Below, piece after piece: positions 43,938 to 55,921 of a DNA stretch of 64,000 bases. The stretch's first letter is position 1, and each line of letters opens with the position of its first letter. Source of the DNA: Hydra vulgaris (taxonomy: Eukaryota; Cnidaria; Hydrozoa; Anthoathecata; Hydridae); assembly GCF_038396675.1 (NCBI RefSeq), contig NC_088920.1, positions 22,392,501 to 22,456,500 of the forward strand, in the 5' to 3' direction. The notes beneath the pieces were generated by a model, which worked only from the letters and a program-made list of their open reading frames with translations, was not told the origin of the DNA and ran no database searches. Made by a program: the position numbers and the translations under genes.

Positions 43938-46324
43938 GTTAGCAATTAAATATTTCCAAAATTTATTAGCTCTTCAATTTATAAAAAAATTGTTTGAAAT
44001 AAAAAACATTTTAAACCAATTTTAATAAATTATATTTATAATCAATAAATTTATTATAAAAATTTATTGATTATAAATACAAAATTTTAACAACAACTCA
44101 ACAAACCTTGACTTTCTGTACTTATTCTTTCCTTTATTTTCAGGGCCCGGTAACACAGGGTGTAGGGGGGGGACCACTTTAAAACTACTGTACTTGTACT
44201 TTATTTTCTTTCAGCTGTAAAGTGTTTTACAAATAATTTTAATAATTTCTGTTTAGGATAACGTGATTATTCAATATTATATATACTTCTAACTTACTTA
44301 TTAACATTTGAAGTTTACTGTTTTTACTAGAATAAAATAGTTTAAAAATTTAACGCAAAAATACGGATGCCAGTTTGAAGTTCTAAAAAATTAGAAATTG
44401 TTCGGCTTTGAACTATTTTGAACATTTTGTATCTTTTTCATTTTTAGCGTATATACATACCATTTGTTGCTAAAAACGCGTATAATGTCCGTTTTATATA
44501 GAAAGCTATTATATATTTTATTGTAGCTATTATTATCTCATATAGAAAGCTATTCATATATTTATCCTAGAAGGGGCTCCGAATGCCTTCTTTTTATTTA
44601 GCACCCCTTGGATATCTGCTTCCTGGGACAAACAGTCCCTTTCGTATTTTGTTTAATAATAAAAAAAGGACAATAAAATACAATACGATATCTTTTTTTT
44701 CTATTTTAGTTTGAAAAAAGATCTTTTTATTTGACAAACATCTTTTCATGAGTCAAAAAATAGTGCATAATCTTTCGAATTTTTTACTGAAATATTTTAA
44801 AATGAAAAATTATATATTTTCTTACAAAATACTTAACTTTTTAAACATTTAAATACACTTTTTTATATAACATTTATATACAATAGCATGGAAGGAAAAA
44901 CTGCAGCATCTTTTATTCCGAGATCCCTGTAGAAAATATTTAAACTTTTTTTAAAAATTTAAAAACTTACAATCTTATAATCGATTTCTACTCAAGTCGT
45001 ATTTTTTGATAGAATAAACCGAGGGTTTGATTTTGAAATCATCTACAAATAATAATATTTATTTATAAACTTTGGCATATATATAATTCTAACATATATA
45101 AAATTCGCCGAATGGTCACACACGAGCAGTGAACGCCTGAGAGAAGAAATGAAATACATTAGAATAAAGGAGAATTATTTTTCAAACAAAGCATATGTTG
45201 ACAGTTGTCAAGACAAAAATAAAGATTAATAGAGGAATATTTAAAATAAAACAGACAGTGCATCTAAACAGTACTAACAATAATAATAATAAAAATAAAA
45301 AAAAAATTGTTATATAAATACTAATATGAAATAAGATAAAAAAAAAAATCAACGATTTTTCAACGATTATTCAACGATTTAACGATTACTTCTGGGGATC
45401 TGTAGTATGAATGGCTCGTGCTTCCAGTTTGATTTTGAAATCATCTACAAATAATAATTGAAAAAAATAACTAAAATAAATTTTACTTCGAAAAGTAATT
45501 AAATATTATTTTTTTTAAGACTTTAAAGCAAGTTAGATTAATGTTTGTTTAAAATTTTTGTAAAATATTTGAGACTATTTGTAAGGATTTTACTTTAAAA
45601 ATCAACTTCGTGTAAAAATAAGATTTCTAACGTTAATGAGCGGCGTTCGTCGTTACAATGTTTTTTGTCAAAAATATACAAAATTTCCAAAAATTAAAAA
45701 ACATTTACATATATCTATATAGTTTTCCTTAACACAAGTAGGTCATAGTTTAGTTTTGATTTTAACAAAAAAAGAATACAAATAATTAAAATATTAAAAG
45801 TAATATTAAATGAATGTATACTAGGGTTATGACTTTTTCCAATGCCATGCTCCTGTACAGTAGTTTGATGAACTTTTACCTAAAAGGCACGAAATGAACT
45901 ATTACTTGCATATTTTTTGAAAAAAGTTCACTCCGCGATTGAAAAATTGATTTTGACATAAGTACTACTATGTATTCATGTGTATTTAGGATGTCTTAGT
46001 CATGTAATACAATAAATTTTCAATCCAACAATGACTCATGCCGTTGACCTTGCTCTTGCTTGTTGAATAGAAGTAATAGAAGGTGCAATTTATCTTTGTT
46101 TTTGCATGACGAATACATTTCCTTCATTACTTTGATTGCGCACTCAACGATTATTCAACGATTTAACGATTACTTCTGGGGATCTGTAGTATGAATGGCT
46201 CTTGCTTCCAGTGATTTTTTAAAGAGCTTTACGCCTTTTTGTACTGATTCAGTACTTCAGCCAAGCTGCTAGTCTTTTTCGTTGTACAGTTGGTATGCAA
46301 ACCAATGGCCTGTCCAGCCATACA
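43938..46324. other. Gene-poor stretch with dispersed direct repeats
   Basis: No gene was recognised. A G-rich patch (GGGCCCGGTAACACAGGGTG) is at about 44142. A 32-bp sequence starting GTTTGATTTTGAAATC occurs at 45025-45056 and 45427-45458. A 68-bp sequence occurs at 45361-45428 and 46145-46212. Confidence 0.5.
45361..46212 (+). repeat. 68-bp direct repeat pair
   Basis: Copies at 45361-45428 and 46145-46212 differ at one base (CTCGTG versus CTCTTG). They begin CAACGATTATTCAACG and include a CTTCTGGGGATCTG core. A separation of 784 bp and near identity suggest long terminal repeats of a small unit or a recent duplication; no gene lies between them. Confidence 0.85.
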
Positions 46325-46396
46325 ATATAAATCAACATTTCTCTGCAGAACTGTCCTTGTTGAAGAACAGTTCTGCAGAGAAATGTTGATTTATAT
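46325..46396. repeat. Perfect hairpin with 30-bp arms
   Basis: The arms begin ATATAAATCAACATTTCTCT and end CTGCAGAACTGT, with a 12-bp loop CCTTGTTGAAGA. There are no mismatches. It is not linked to a gene; it lies about 200 bp downstream (minus-strand sense) of the transposase-like gene at 46597. Confidence 0.93.
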
Positions 46397-46596
46397 CGTA
46401 TTAAAATGAAGGCCAGTATCGCTAGAATAGTGCTGGAGTTCCACCTTGCATTGCTGATGTTGGGTAATTTCTGAAACCTGATTAATGGAAAATGTCCCTT
46501 TCATCATAAAAAAATTAGACCACTCGAGTGAGATAAAATTAAAATTTCATATTATCTCTCCAGCCTAATGTCTCGAGAATTACTTTAATTTTTTTA

Positions 46597-47535
46597 TTAA
46601 ACTATGTTTTTTAGTTGTTTGTACTTCTTCAGCAGTTGAGATAGAAATGGATATTCGATGCTCGGCGATTGTGTTTTATTTCCAAGTTCTTCATCCATCA
46701 CCAAACGGAGTATTCTATCTAATACATGGTGTTGCCATATAATAAACTGAGGTTTGTTGATGCATTTTTCTATGAACATTCGTTGCAATATTTCAACAAC
46801 ACCATTGTTAACGCAGATGGAATCTGCAACAATCATCCGTATTAAGTTCCAAAGGTGAAATTCATCGAGGGCTTTAGTAATTCCTTGAGCAAAAACTTTT
46901 CTCCTGCCATCTATAAAGCCCAGGACATCCAACTTGATTTCTCTTCTTTTAATTTTAAGGACGACCACTTGATAATCGATTCCGCTGCAGTGCTTGCCAT
47001 CAAAGTGTAAGGACCAACTTTCCACATGCAACTTATCAATCTTTTTTTTTTTCAGCTTGAGTTTTTCTTTGGTTGTTGACTTGCAAATAGCTGATTGACA
47101 TGGAGTTGGGATGTCAATGCCTTTACGAGCCAATTGCTTGCATATGTTAGCAACTTTGTTTGTTGATACTCTTGCGTAGGTCACCAAGTTGGCTGCAATC
47201 TTGCTTTTATGATATTTTATGCTTGGTGTTGGAGTAATCTCACCCTCTTCTTCTTAATTGTTTTCATAATCACTGCCGTTAGCCTCAGAGTCAATCACTA
47301 AAACCAGAATAGTTAGATAATGAGTTGGATGATCTATTCGAAAGTTTTTGCCTTTTAGAGGGATGAATTGTTTCTTTACTGGCCGCTTGGCCTGTAGAGT
47401 ATCCCACTGTTTCTTTGCTCTCCACTTGGAGATATTACAATCGCTTGTCCTCGGAAGATAACCATGCTCCATCCACTTTAGTAATATCAAAAATTTCATC
47501 AAGGGGTTCGTGGCTTCCTTTTTTGTCATATTCAT
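46597..47535 (-). pseudogene. DDE transposase-like gene of a dispersed family, one stop
   Basis: A single frame runs 47535-46597 with one TAA at 47256-47254. The N-terminal part has SDCNISKWRAKKQWDTLQAK and then a RPVKKQF motif. After the stop come SWSLHFDGKHCSG, an IRMIVADSICVNNGVVEIL block and an IIWQHHVLDRIL block. HFDGK and VADSICVN are where catalytic Asp residues would fall. I recognise this as a repeated invertebrate/cnidarian family often annotated only as uncharacterised; the fragment at 50051 belongs to a related branch. The C-terminal part is missing after KNIV. Confidence 0.6.
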
Positions 47536-48937
47536 TATAGCATTTCAGTATTTTATTAGGCTTATTTGTATAACTTGATCAGATAGATGAGGATAATTCA
47601 GTTTATCCTTCTACAATTTGGTGACTTCTTTAGAAATTTCCGCTATTCGCACCTTTTTTTCCTTTGATTTGAATGAGCTAAAATATTTTAAATTGTTCTG
47701 GAGAATTCTTAAATTGCTCCAGAATGTTCTAAGTTGTTTCAGAATGTTCTAAAGTTGTTTAACATATTCTGGAACTTTCTAAAATGTTTTTAAGTCCTAA
47801 AAACTTCTAATCTATTCAAGTTTTAAATAATTTTTATCAAAGCCACGCGTAACAGAAATAGGATTAAATAAATGAGGGTTCATAATTTTAATTGCGGGGT
47901 GACCTTTTTTTACAACCAAGAGGAATGAAACATGTTTTCAATGTTTTCTAACAAAAGTTCATCGATTAATGACACATGAAATTGATTAAAAAAAAAAAAA
48001 ATTCAAAAAGTCATAACCCAAATGTACAACCTACCCCGCCATGATATTAAAATATATTTATATATAAAAAAGATTTATTTTTTCAATTATTAGTCTTTTT
48101 TATTATTTTTCTTTTTATCAAAATTATACAATAAAATACTGCAACTTATGGTAGCAGTATTTTAATACTGCAACATATAGTGCGCAAAATATATTGAGTA
48201 TAAATTCTTTACTTATTTACCTATAAAATGTTTTAACAATAAAAAACAATCTTTTCTTTTACTTATTTACCAATAAAATGTTTTAAAAATTAAAAACAAT
48301 CATTTTAATAAACTTACAATTTACAATCTTTAATTAAAATTTACAACTATAATACGCGTTTGTTGTTTACGATTTATATTTTTTTATCTTCATTGATTTT
48401 TTCTTTCAAAAAATGTAAAAAATTACTTTTAATGTAAACTTTTAGGAATATGTTAAAGTAAACTTTTTAAACAGTTAAAATTATTTATTCGTTAAAACGT
48501 TAATTTTATCTAAAGCATAGATTTTTACTTAAAGTTCAAAGTCAAAAAAAACATGTTGATATGTTTTTATGATTTTTTTATTACTTACCACTATTGTTGT
48601 TGTTTGTTGATAGTTTGTCATCAGAACTTAAATTAAATAAAATAGAAATTAAACAGGTATGCATAACTTTTGAATTATTTGATTAAAGTATACAGTGTAT
48701 TAAAAATAAAAAAAAATAATTAAATGTGAATGTTACCTTTACCACTATTGACTCGCACCTTTGTTGGTGCGAGCCAATAGCGTAAATCATTTTTGAAGCT
48801 AAAGGCGTTTGATACCTATCTTCATTAATTTTCTCCGAATGACCCATAAAGTTATGAAATGAATGACGCTCATCTGAAGGAACATCGGTTTAAGCATGCT
48901 AATAGCTGATTATGTGGTGGTTCGATATTGCGCATAA
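47536..48937. other. A+T-rich stretch without a gene
   Basis: Several short imperfect repeats (AATTGTTCTGGAGAATTCTT-like units at about 47690-47800, and an ACTTATTTACC unit near 48220 and 48260). No coding region. Confidence 0.45.
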
Positions 48938-49157
48938 AGGGCCATGCCTAAAAGGTCTTCCAAGGAGGGAGAGAGGGGGGGGAATTGTGTACATTTTTTG
49001 GCAACTAAAGACACCAAAAAAAAAAGCCTCTCAATATTTGCAGTTTGCCAATTACAGTTCGAAACTTGCTCAATGTGCCCACTCAAACGCTTATATGAAA
49101 GCTTTAGAGGGGTGGAACAACCCTTCACCCCCCCCCCCCCCCGTTCGGAACGGCCCT
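48938..49157. mobile_element. MITE-like element with AGGGCC ends and a C-run
   Basis: The left end is AGGGCCATGCC; the reverse complement of the right end is AGGGCCGTTCC. The 220-bp interior contains a 16-C run (about 49127-49142), a GA-rich block and a run of A. Open frames through it on both strands are artefacts of low complexity. This is consistent with a non-autonomous DNA transposon. Confidence 0.6.
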
Positions 49158-50040
49158 GTGCACATATTGCCTTAGAACTAGTTAAGCTTAAGTTTTTAAT
49201 TACTCTTTGTACTGCGTGCGAACCAACTGTGTGGTCTTTTGAGCTTTTACTGCTTGCAAATAGGTAAAAATTTTGGGAAGAAGTTTCGAAAGTCCTTGCT
49301 TGCAAGTTTGTTAAGCGCTGGTAATGCGTCTTCCGGGACAAGTATAAGAACATTGCCCCTTACTTTTCCTTCTACAAAAATAATTTTTTGAAATTTGAAG
49401 GTTTTAATGTGCTTTTAAGTAGATTCATGCTTTCTAATCTTGTTGATCCATTCACCATTTACGCAAGATTCCCAATTTATTAGATTCATTTTTGGTAATC
49501 ACTAGATCAAAACTCTCAGATCTACTTGAATTAGATGAAAAATTTTAATTCATTAGAAGGTTCGTTCTGATAGTTTATAATTCTTTGTTTGCCTGTAGAT
49601 AAAAGCATCTCCAATGTTTCAGTTGCATTAAATCTTAGATTTAAAGTGGGGTTAGGAAACGCCATGCTTGGTTCTTTGTCAACAAAATGGTTAGAGCAAA
49701 CGCAACTGTCGTTTGATGGTTCCCAAGGTTTTCCTTCTTTCTTTCTTTTTATGAATTAACTTTATTCAAGTATTCCTTTTAACTGAGAGTTTCAATGTGG
49801 TACGAAATGCAAACAGCCTGAAAAAATTTAAAAAGTTACTGCATTTATATTAAAAAAAAAAAACTTCAAGCAAAATAAAAATTATAAAAACTTTTTTCAC
49901 AACACATATTACTTATTTTTATTAATAAGAAAAACATTTATTTCTAAACTTTCAAAATTTATAACTTAAGTTGAGTTAGAAGAGCTCTTCAACTCAGCTC
50001 TAGAGTTGAGTTAGTTAGAGTTAGAGAGTTGAGAATAATA
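49158..50040. other. Stretch without a gene
   Basis: Nothing supported was seen, apart from a short duplication of GAGTTAG/CTCTAACTC-like words at 49970-50035. Confidence 0.4.
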
Positions 50041-50866
50041 AAAAAATTTTATGGATTGGAAGGGTGGCGTAATTCAATCTTTAGAGAAGAAACTAAAATT
50101 TAAACTTATCTGGAATATTTGTGCGCTACATACCAACGAATTGCCACTTAGGCATTTAATGACAGCTTTAGATGAAAAAACTTTATCTGAAAATAAATGC
50201 TCAGGAAACATCGGAAAACTTATTAACATAGCAAAAGCTTATTCTTTTGACATACATCCCTCAGCTTTATTTTGTTGTAGACCTAATTCATTTGAGAATG
50301 AAATTATAGATTCATTGTCTACAGATCAAAAGTATTTATACATAATATATAATGCAATAGCATCAAATGTTTTTCCTGATGATTTAAAGGAGATTTAAAT
50401 AGACCCACGCAATCATTCAAGGTGGTTGAATTTTACAAATAAACTACTTCGAATATGGTGCTCCGAGCATGGTTTAGAAAACAAAGTCAAACAAAACTTG
50501 AAATTGTTAGCTGAGTTCATCATGATTTATTCTATTATGTGGTTTGAGCTTAAGGTAATAAACTTAGTTATGTAAATAACTAAGCTTATTACCTCTGTAG
50601 TTCAGATGAAGGAGAAAGAAAATTTGCAGTACAGAAAATAATTGATGTTAGAAATAATAAGGATGTTGGAGACAGAAAATGCAGAAATTGAAGAATACCA
50701 GTCATAAACACTAAATCAAATAGTCTAATAGATTTAATCAATTTGGAATCAGAGGAAATCAGTAAACCAGTTTTTGCTGTTGTTTGATGAAAGATGATAT
50801 TATACAGTTTATAATTAATCCAATGATTGTACCAAACTTCCCTATTCACGGTCAATCTAAGAACAA
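50041..50866 (+). pseudogene. DDE transposase-like gene fragment (related to 46597)
   Basis: The frame 50051-50398 contains WGG-like GWKGGVIQSLEKKL, then IWNICALHTNELPLRHLM and a LSTDQKYLYIIYNAIAS block. After a stop, DPRNHSRWLNFTNKLLRIW and a LAEFIMIYSIMWFELK segment follow. At 50590-50866 the same family continues with DLINLESEEISKPVF and IIQFIINPMIVPNF. This order (LHxNELPLRHL, SRWL, FIM..MWF, LI.WE...P, N.PxH) is that of a widespread cnidarian transposase-like family. Stops and shifts make it dead. It is followed directly by LINE sequence. Confidence 0.6.
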
Positions 50867-50869
50867 ATT

Positions 50870-51541
50870 GTTATTGACATTTTAAGTGCAAACACTAAAT
50901 ATTCAATGAAAGACTAGAAAAAATTGAACAAAATGTTAATGATAGTTCTAACGAAACAAAGTTATTAGTTAATGATGTAGATGTTAAGTTGAGCTTGAAT
51001 TTCCACGAGGAGCTGTTCGATAAATAACTTGCCAATATCAACGAACGAGAAAACGAAAAATCAAGACGAGAAACATCATTTAATAAAAATATCTAGGAAA
51101 AACAAAGAATATCTGAAGATAGATCCAGAAGAAAAAATCTGACAACTGATGGGTTGTTAGAAACTGAAAAAGAAAGATGGAATGAAACAGAAGAAAAAAA
51201 TCAATCGCTTTTTGAAAATAAATAAGGATTAACTAGAATAGATGTCGGGCGGGCTCATCGAACAGGTTAAAAAGAAATGGACGCTCCAGAACAATTGTTA
51301 TTAATTTGCTTAGCTATAAAGACAAGATAAAAGTTCTGAAAGAATCATATAACCTTAAAGGAACTAACGTGTTTGTGAACGAAGACTTTTCCCGTGAAAC
51401 TGTAGATAGAAGAAAAAAGTTATTGGCGGAAGTGAATAAAAGACAATCCAATGGTGAAAATGTTTTTCTTAGGTGTTATAAAATTATTACTTCAAAAAAC
51501 TTTTTTCTTAAATTTAGTAATAATAAATCAAATCAAAATTA
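50870..51541 (+). pseudogene. LINE ORF1 (L1-like RNA-binding protein), broken
   Basis: A coiled-coil-rich region with several stops (Glu/Lys/Asn-rich, LLETEKERWNETEEKNQSL near 51150) is followed by a RRM/C-terminal-type block: DVGRAHRTG, LLSYKDKIKVLKESYNLKG, and VNEDFSRETVDRRKKLLAEV in the open frame 51306-51542. This is the usual layout of L1-type ORF1p (Transposase_22-like), which coats LINE RNA. It precedes an ORF2 endonuclease domain on the same strand, separated by an inserted SINE and a TA tract. Confidence 0.7.
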
Positions 51542-51585
51542 AAAAGTTATATATATTTTAAATCAATATTTAAAGGTATAATTTT

Positions 51586-51775
51586 TTTTTCTTCTTTTTT
51601 TTGGTGCCCCAAGAAGTCCTAACGGTCTTGTCACAGAGCACTGCGGAAGTGCATTTAACCGGGAAGTTCACGCCTCCTTCCTTACCGTGACGCGAAAATA
51701 TGTCCAGAGGTCGTTTCGAACCTGGAGCTCCTGATTATATAGCAAGCGCTGTAACCACTGCGCCACGGCCGCACT
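51586..51775 (-). mobile_element. tRNA-derived SINE (copy 2), inserted in a LINE
   Basis: Read on the minus strand it starts GCGGCCGTGGCGCAGTGGTT (A box) and has GGTTCGAAAC near the B-box position. The same body as copy 1 follows (GGAAGGAGGCGTGAACTTC, AAGACCGTTAGGACTTCTT) and then the A-rich tail, seen here as a T-run at about 51578-51600. It lies between ORF1 and ORF2 of the LINE. Confidence 0.85.
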
Positions 51776-51777
51776 TT

Positions 51778-51783
51778 TATATA

Positions 51784-51864
<81 letters not shown>
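51778..51864. repeat. (TA)n microsatellite
   Basis: TA run directly adjoining the SINE head. Confidence 0.96.
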
Positions 51865-51866
<2 letters not shown>

Positions 51867-51949
51867 TTTTTTAAAAATAGCGGACATTAATATTTTGAAT
51901 GTTTTTGATATATCTTAGAGAAAACACGATACTTTTAACAAATCCAATT

Positions 51950-52615
51950 TTTCATTATTAAGTTTGAACATCATGAGTATAAGTAAAAACTTTCAATCCC
52001 TAAAAATAACTTTAAAAAACTTAAACTACAATTTTAGTGTAATCTGTCTAACGGAAACTTGGTGTCAAAATGACGATGAGTTAAATTCTAATTTTTTTCT
52101 ACGAGGTTATAATTCAATACACCAACCCAGGAAAAACGGCATTGGTGGGGGTGTATGTGTTTTTATTTGTAATTCTTTTACTATTAGAAAATTACTAAGC
52201 CTCAGTGTCAATGACGCAATTGTGAGTCGTTAACAATTGAAAATCTCAATCAGAAAACCATAAATGTTTTTATTACTTTCTTTACAGACCACCTAAAATG
52301 GCATTTGAAAAAAAACTTAAAAAATGTATTGCCAAAAGTCATTAAAAAACATATTTACTCAATTGGTTATTTTAACATAGATATTCAAAAAATAAATAAT
52401 GATTAAAACGCTAAACAGTTTGTAAATACTCTACTTCAAAACAGTTTAATACCTGTAATTAACAAACCAACGCGCGTAACTCGCAATACTTCTTCAATTA
52501 TTGATAACATTATCACTTATATTGTAATGTCTTGCGAAATCAAAAGTGGAATATTAAAAACTGATATCAGCGACCACTTTCTATATTTTCTTATAAATTA
52601 CTCTTTAATTCCTGA
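51950..52615 (+). pseudogene. LINE ORF2 endonuclease (APE-type) fragment
   Basis: The open frame 51964-52233 contains SVICLTETWCQNDDELN, a GYNSIHQPRKNGIGGGVCVF block and a repeat of strand-type segments. Further on, in other frames, come a TRNTSSIID-like block near 52480 and an ISDHFLYF block near 52565. These are the hallmarks of the endonuclease/exonuclease/phosphatase fold at the start of LINE ORF2 (TETW; SDH near the end). No reverse transcriptase follows; the copy ends by about 52620. A sister copy is at 7150-7600. Confidence 0.75.
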
Positions 52616-52619
52616 ATCT

Positions 52620-53429
52620 AAAAATATATTAGCATATATACTATATACTATAGGGGCTTCATGACAAAACTTCTGTCTTCTACTTGCTTCTGTCGTTATT
52701 AATTTTTTATTTAAATTTTATTGATGAAAACTGTAAAACAAGAACGTTGTAAAATGTTTATAAATGACGAATAATTGTTTCTATATTTTCCATAACTTCG
52801 CATAAACAATATATTTATGATAAAACTTAAATTTTCAGGCTGAAAATTTCCTGACTAAACTTTAAGGTGGTACACCCCCTTCAAAATTATCTTGGAAGTG
52901 AAATCTTATAGTCAAAATTAAAATTAAGCCTATGAAAGATCTTATTAAACAAAATTGATTTATAAAATTACAGGTGGTTATGTTGTCATGACAATCACCT
53001 GAAATGGCCGATATAGGAAAATATGCACGTCGCACTGTCAAAAATATCTCAGATTCTAATATAGTATTTAAAGTAAAATTTGGCCCAATGATAAAAAACA
53101 GTTTGATCTATACAATCTGCCAAAAGTTTTTAAATCTGACTATTAGTTTCCATATAGCACTACGCGGATTATGAAGATTTTTAAATAAGCAAATTTTTAG
53201 TGCTGAAACAGCAATATCTCAAACTCTGAAATGTTTTTAATAATTAACTTTTGGCAGATTGCATACATCATATAAAATCACATCATTGTTGAAACTTTGA
53301 TTAAAAACTGATTACTAGAAAATGAAATAACTGTGACGGGAGATTGAAAAATAGAAGTTAGCAAAAAAACACGTTAAAAATTAAAAAAGAGAAAAAAAAT
53401 GCAATAACATATTTTTAAAATAAACAATG
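52620..53429. other. Stretch without a gene
   Basis: A+T-rich with no supported feature. A repeated CTTTTGGCAGATTG/CAATCTGCCAAAAG inverted word occurs near 53115 and 53248. Confidence 0.4.
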
Positions 53430-54615
53430 TCTGTAAATTTCAAAGCAAATGTTTAAAAGCTACCAGCAGCATGTAGAGTTCCTTGTTTTTGCTTTTCCTT
53501 ATCATTTTTGTTCTTTTTATTGCCCCTGATTTTTTTCTACGCAACTTTACATCGGATTTATTTTTGTATGACGATTGATACAAATGTATTTTACTTTCTC
53601 TATTGCAGCCATCTATCATAAATGTTCCTGGAATCATATTGAGTTTTTCATAAGTCATCACTGATGCTTTTCTTCCAATATTAAAGTTTGCAATAGCATC
53701 ATAAGTTGCAAATTTCAAATGTAACAATGAACAGAATTTAGTTTTCGGTACTCGTTCCCATATGTTAAGACTCTCATTTTAGTTCTGAGTTTTTCCATGC
53801 ATATATTTTGCAAGTAATTCGTTAGAGCTAAAGTCTTTATAAATTGGCTTTAGTAACTCAATTATATCACGTGGCAAACCAGGGCCAGGTTTATAGAGAG
53901 AAGGTTGATTGGGATGTTTTCAATCAACATAGTGCTGGCACCAACTTTTTTCACCGTTTGGACAATAGGTGTGATAATTATTATCTTTTGAGGAAGCAAT
54001 ATGAAACAATGAAGCAAGTATTGCACTGCGCATTTCATGAACAGACTGATTTTTGGTTCTTACTGCAATTCCATAATAGTTTTGCAATCTGTCAATTGTT
54101 GCATCAGTAAGTCTTCCTTTACCACATAGGCACCTTTCCTTTTTCAGTTTTTTTAATCGTGTGCCAACTCTTTTTCGCTTATGACCAACACATTCTAATT
54201 TTGAAACTATTGTATCAACATACACTCTTTCAACAGATGAAAATGCCTTACTATCTCTGTCACCACAAAATTTAGTACAGCGAAGTTTATATTTTTCAAT
54301 GGATCGTTCAAAAAATGTTTTTGCTCCAGCGACCTTCATACCGGTGGATGGGCCAGAATAGTTGAGGTTACAAAAATGAGTATTTTTTAACATTTTATAT
54401 GCATCAGGGTCTGTATTTTTTTTTCTTTATAATCAAAAAACATTGTTTGCAATATTTGGATAATACTTCACAATCCAAAACTTTTCCTGTAATCATTGAT
54501 ATTGCAGTATAAACACCGTTGTATGAGGAAAAACCTCGATGTTGCCAAGTACCATCACAAGAAACACTGGTATTTATTAAATTGAATTCATCAGTAGTAT
54601 GTTGGGATGCTTTTA

Positions 54616-55921
54616 ACGGGTGATGTGGAAGTTATCGGACAAATCCTAATTTCATTATTTGACCATAATAATTAGTTTTTTTGGTTTTATGCGTAGGCAT
54701 AAACGTTCTATAAAATATAAACTTTATTATTTGAAACACAATTATTTAAAATGAGATTAACTGCAGCTGAACGAGAATCTTTTTGAAAGCGACTAAAAAT
54801 ATTTTTTGTAAATAAACCTAATATATATATAAAAAAAAACCATAAATCATTTTGAAAAGGAAGGATTTGCTCGAAGTACAATATATGATAACCTAAAAAG
54901 ACTTGAAACTGTTCAATCGTTTTCTGATAGAAAGCACCCTGGTCGTCCGACATCCTGGACTAGAGAAAATAAAGCCGAATTAACGAGACTTGTCAACAAT
55001 CGAAAAGGGGTCAGTCAGAGAAAAATGGGTATTAAATTCGGTGTAAATCAATCGACAATTGGTCGTCAGTTAAAAAAAATGAATACTAAATATAGAAAAC
55101 GTGAAAAGACTCCAAAATACACTATAGAACAACAAATAAAGGCAAAGAAAAGAAGCAGGAAACTAGTTAACCAATTCTGTAACACAAAATTGCTTCTAGT
55201 CATCAATGACGAAAAATACTTTTGTTTTGCAAGACAACATGCCTGGAAATTCTGGATACTACACAAACAACAAAAAGACATGCCCAGAAAGTGTTCGTTT
55301 TATAGGAAAAGAGAAATTTTCAATAAAATTATTAATGTGGATAGCCATATCTGACCGTGGTATGTCCGAGCCATTGTTTCTCACTTCCAAGGCTGTAGCG
55401 ATCAATTCATCAATCTATATTAATGAATGTTTAGAAAAACGACTTCCTCCATTTACTCACAAGTATGATGGAGACTTTAACTATTTATTTTGGCCAGAGT
55501 TAGCAAGTTCTCATTATTCTAAAGATTCTCTAAATTGGATGGACCAATATGTCTATTATGTTGATAAAGAATCCAATCCCCCAAATGTGTCTCAAGCACG
55601 ACCAATTGAAAATTTTTGGGGACATTTGGCACAGAAGGTTTACGAGGGAGATTGGCAAGCTTCAACAGAGCAAGTTTTGATTGATCGCATTAAACTAAAA
55701 CTACAAGAAATTGATTTAAACTTTTTACAGTCGCATATGAAAGGCGTCAGAGCAAAATTAAGATCAATTGCAGATGGTGGTGTTTTTTCATATCAAAAAT
55801 AGTATATTTTTATTAAAAGATAAATGCTTTATTTAAAAACAAAATAATAGTTGTTTGTTTTTTTATTTATAAATAAGTTATTGACGTTTTTATTTTGTCC
55901 GATAACTTCCGCATCACCCGT
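54616..55921 (+). mobile_element. Mariner/Tc1-type transposon, complete with TIRs and TA duplication
   Basis: Ends are ACGGGTGATGYGGAAGTTAT continuing to about 28 bp with one mismatch between them. The element is 1306 bp and flanked by TA at 54614-54615 and 55922-55923, the duplication expected for Tc1/mariner. It lies inside the Mutator-like gene and contains one transposase gene on the plus strand. Confidence 0.93.
54740..55802 (+). pseudogene. Mariner/Tc1-type transposase, inactive
   Basis: From about 54850 the frame carries a helix-turn-helix region (FEKEGFARSTIYDNLKRLE) and a GRPTSWT block. ISRQ-like second HTH (KFGVNQSTIGRQLKKM) and a KKRSRKL nuclear-type basic run follow in frame 55025-55354. 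INDEKYFCF holds the first catalytic Asp. After a frameshift near 55250, WIAISDRGMSEPLF is followed by FWPELASSHYS, where the family has FWPDLAS, so the second catalytic Asp is Glu. ARPIENFWG holds the third acidic residue. The frameshift plus the Asp-to-Glu change make it inactive. Confidence 0.85.

Noticed and set aside
48910..49353. Long open frames on both strands with poly-Pro or Gly
   Set aside because: They run through a MITE-like element with a C16 run and GA-rich DNA; there is no domain and strands conflict.
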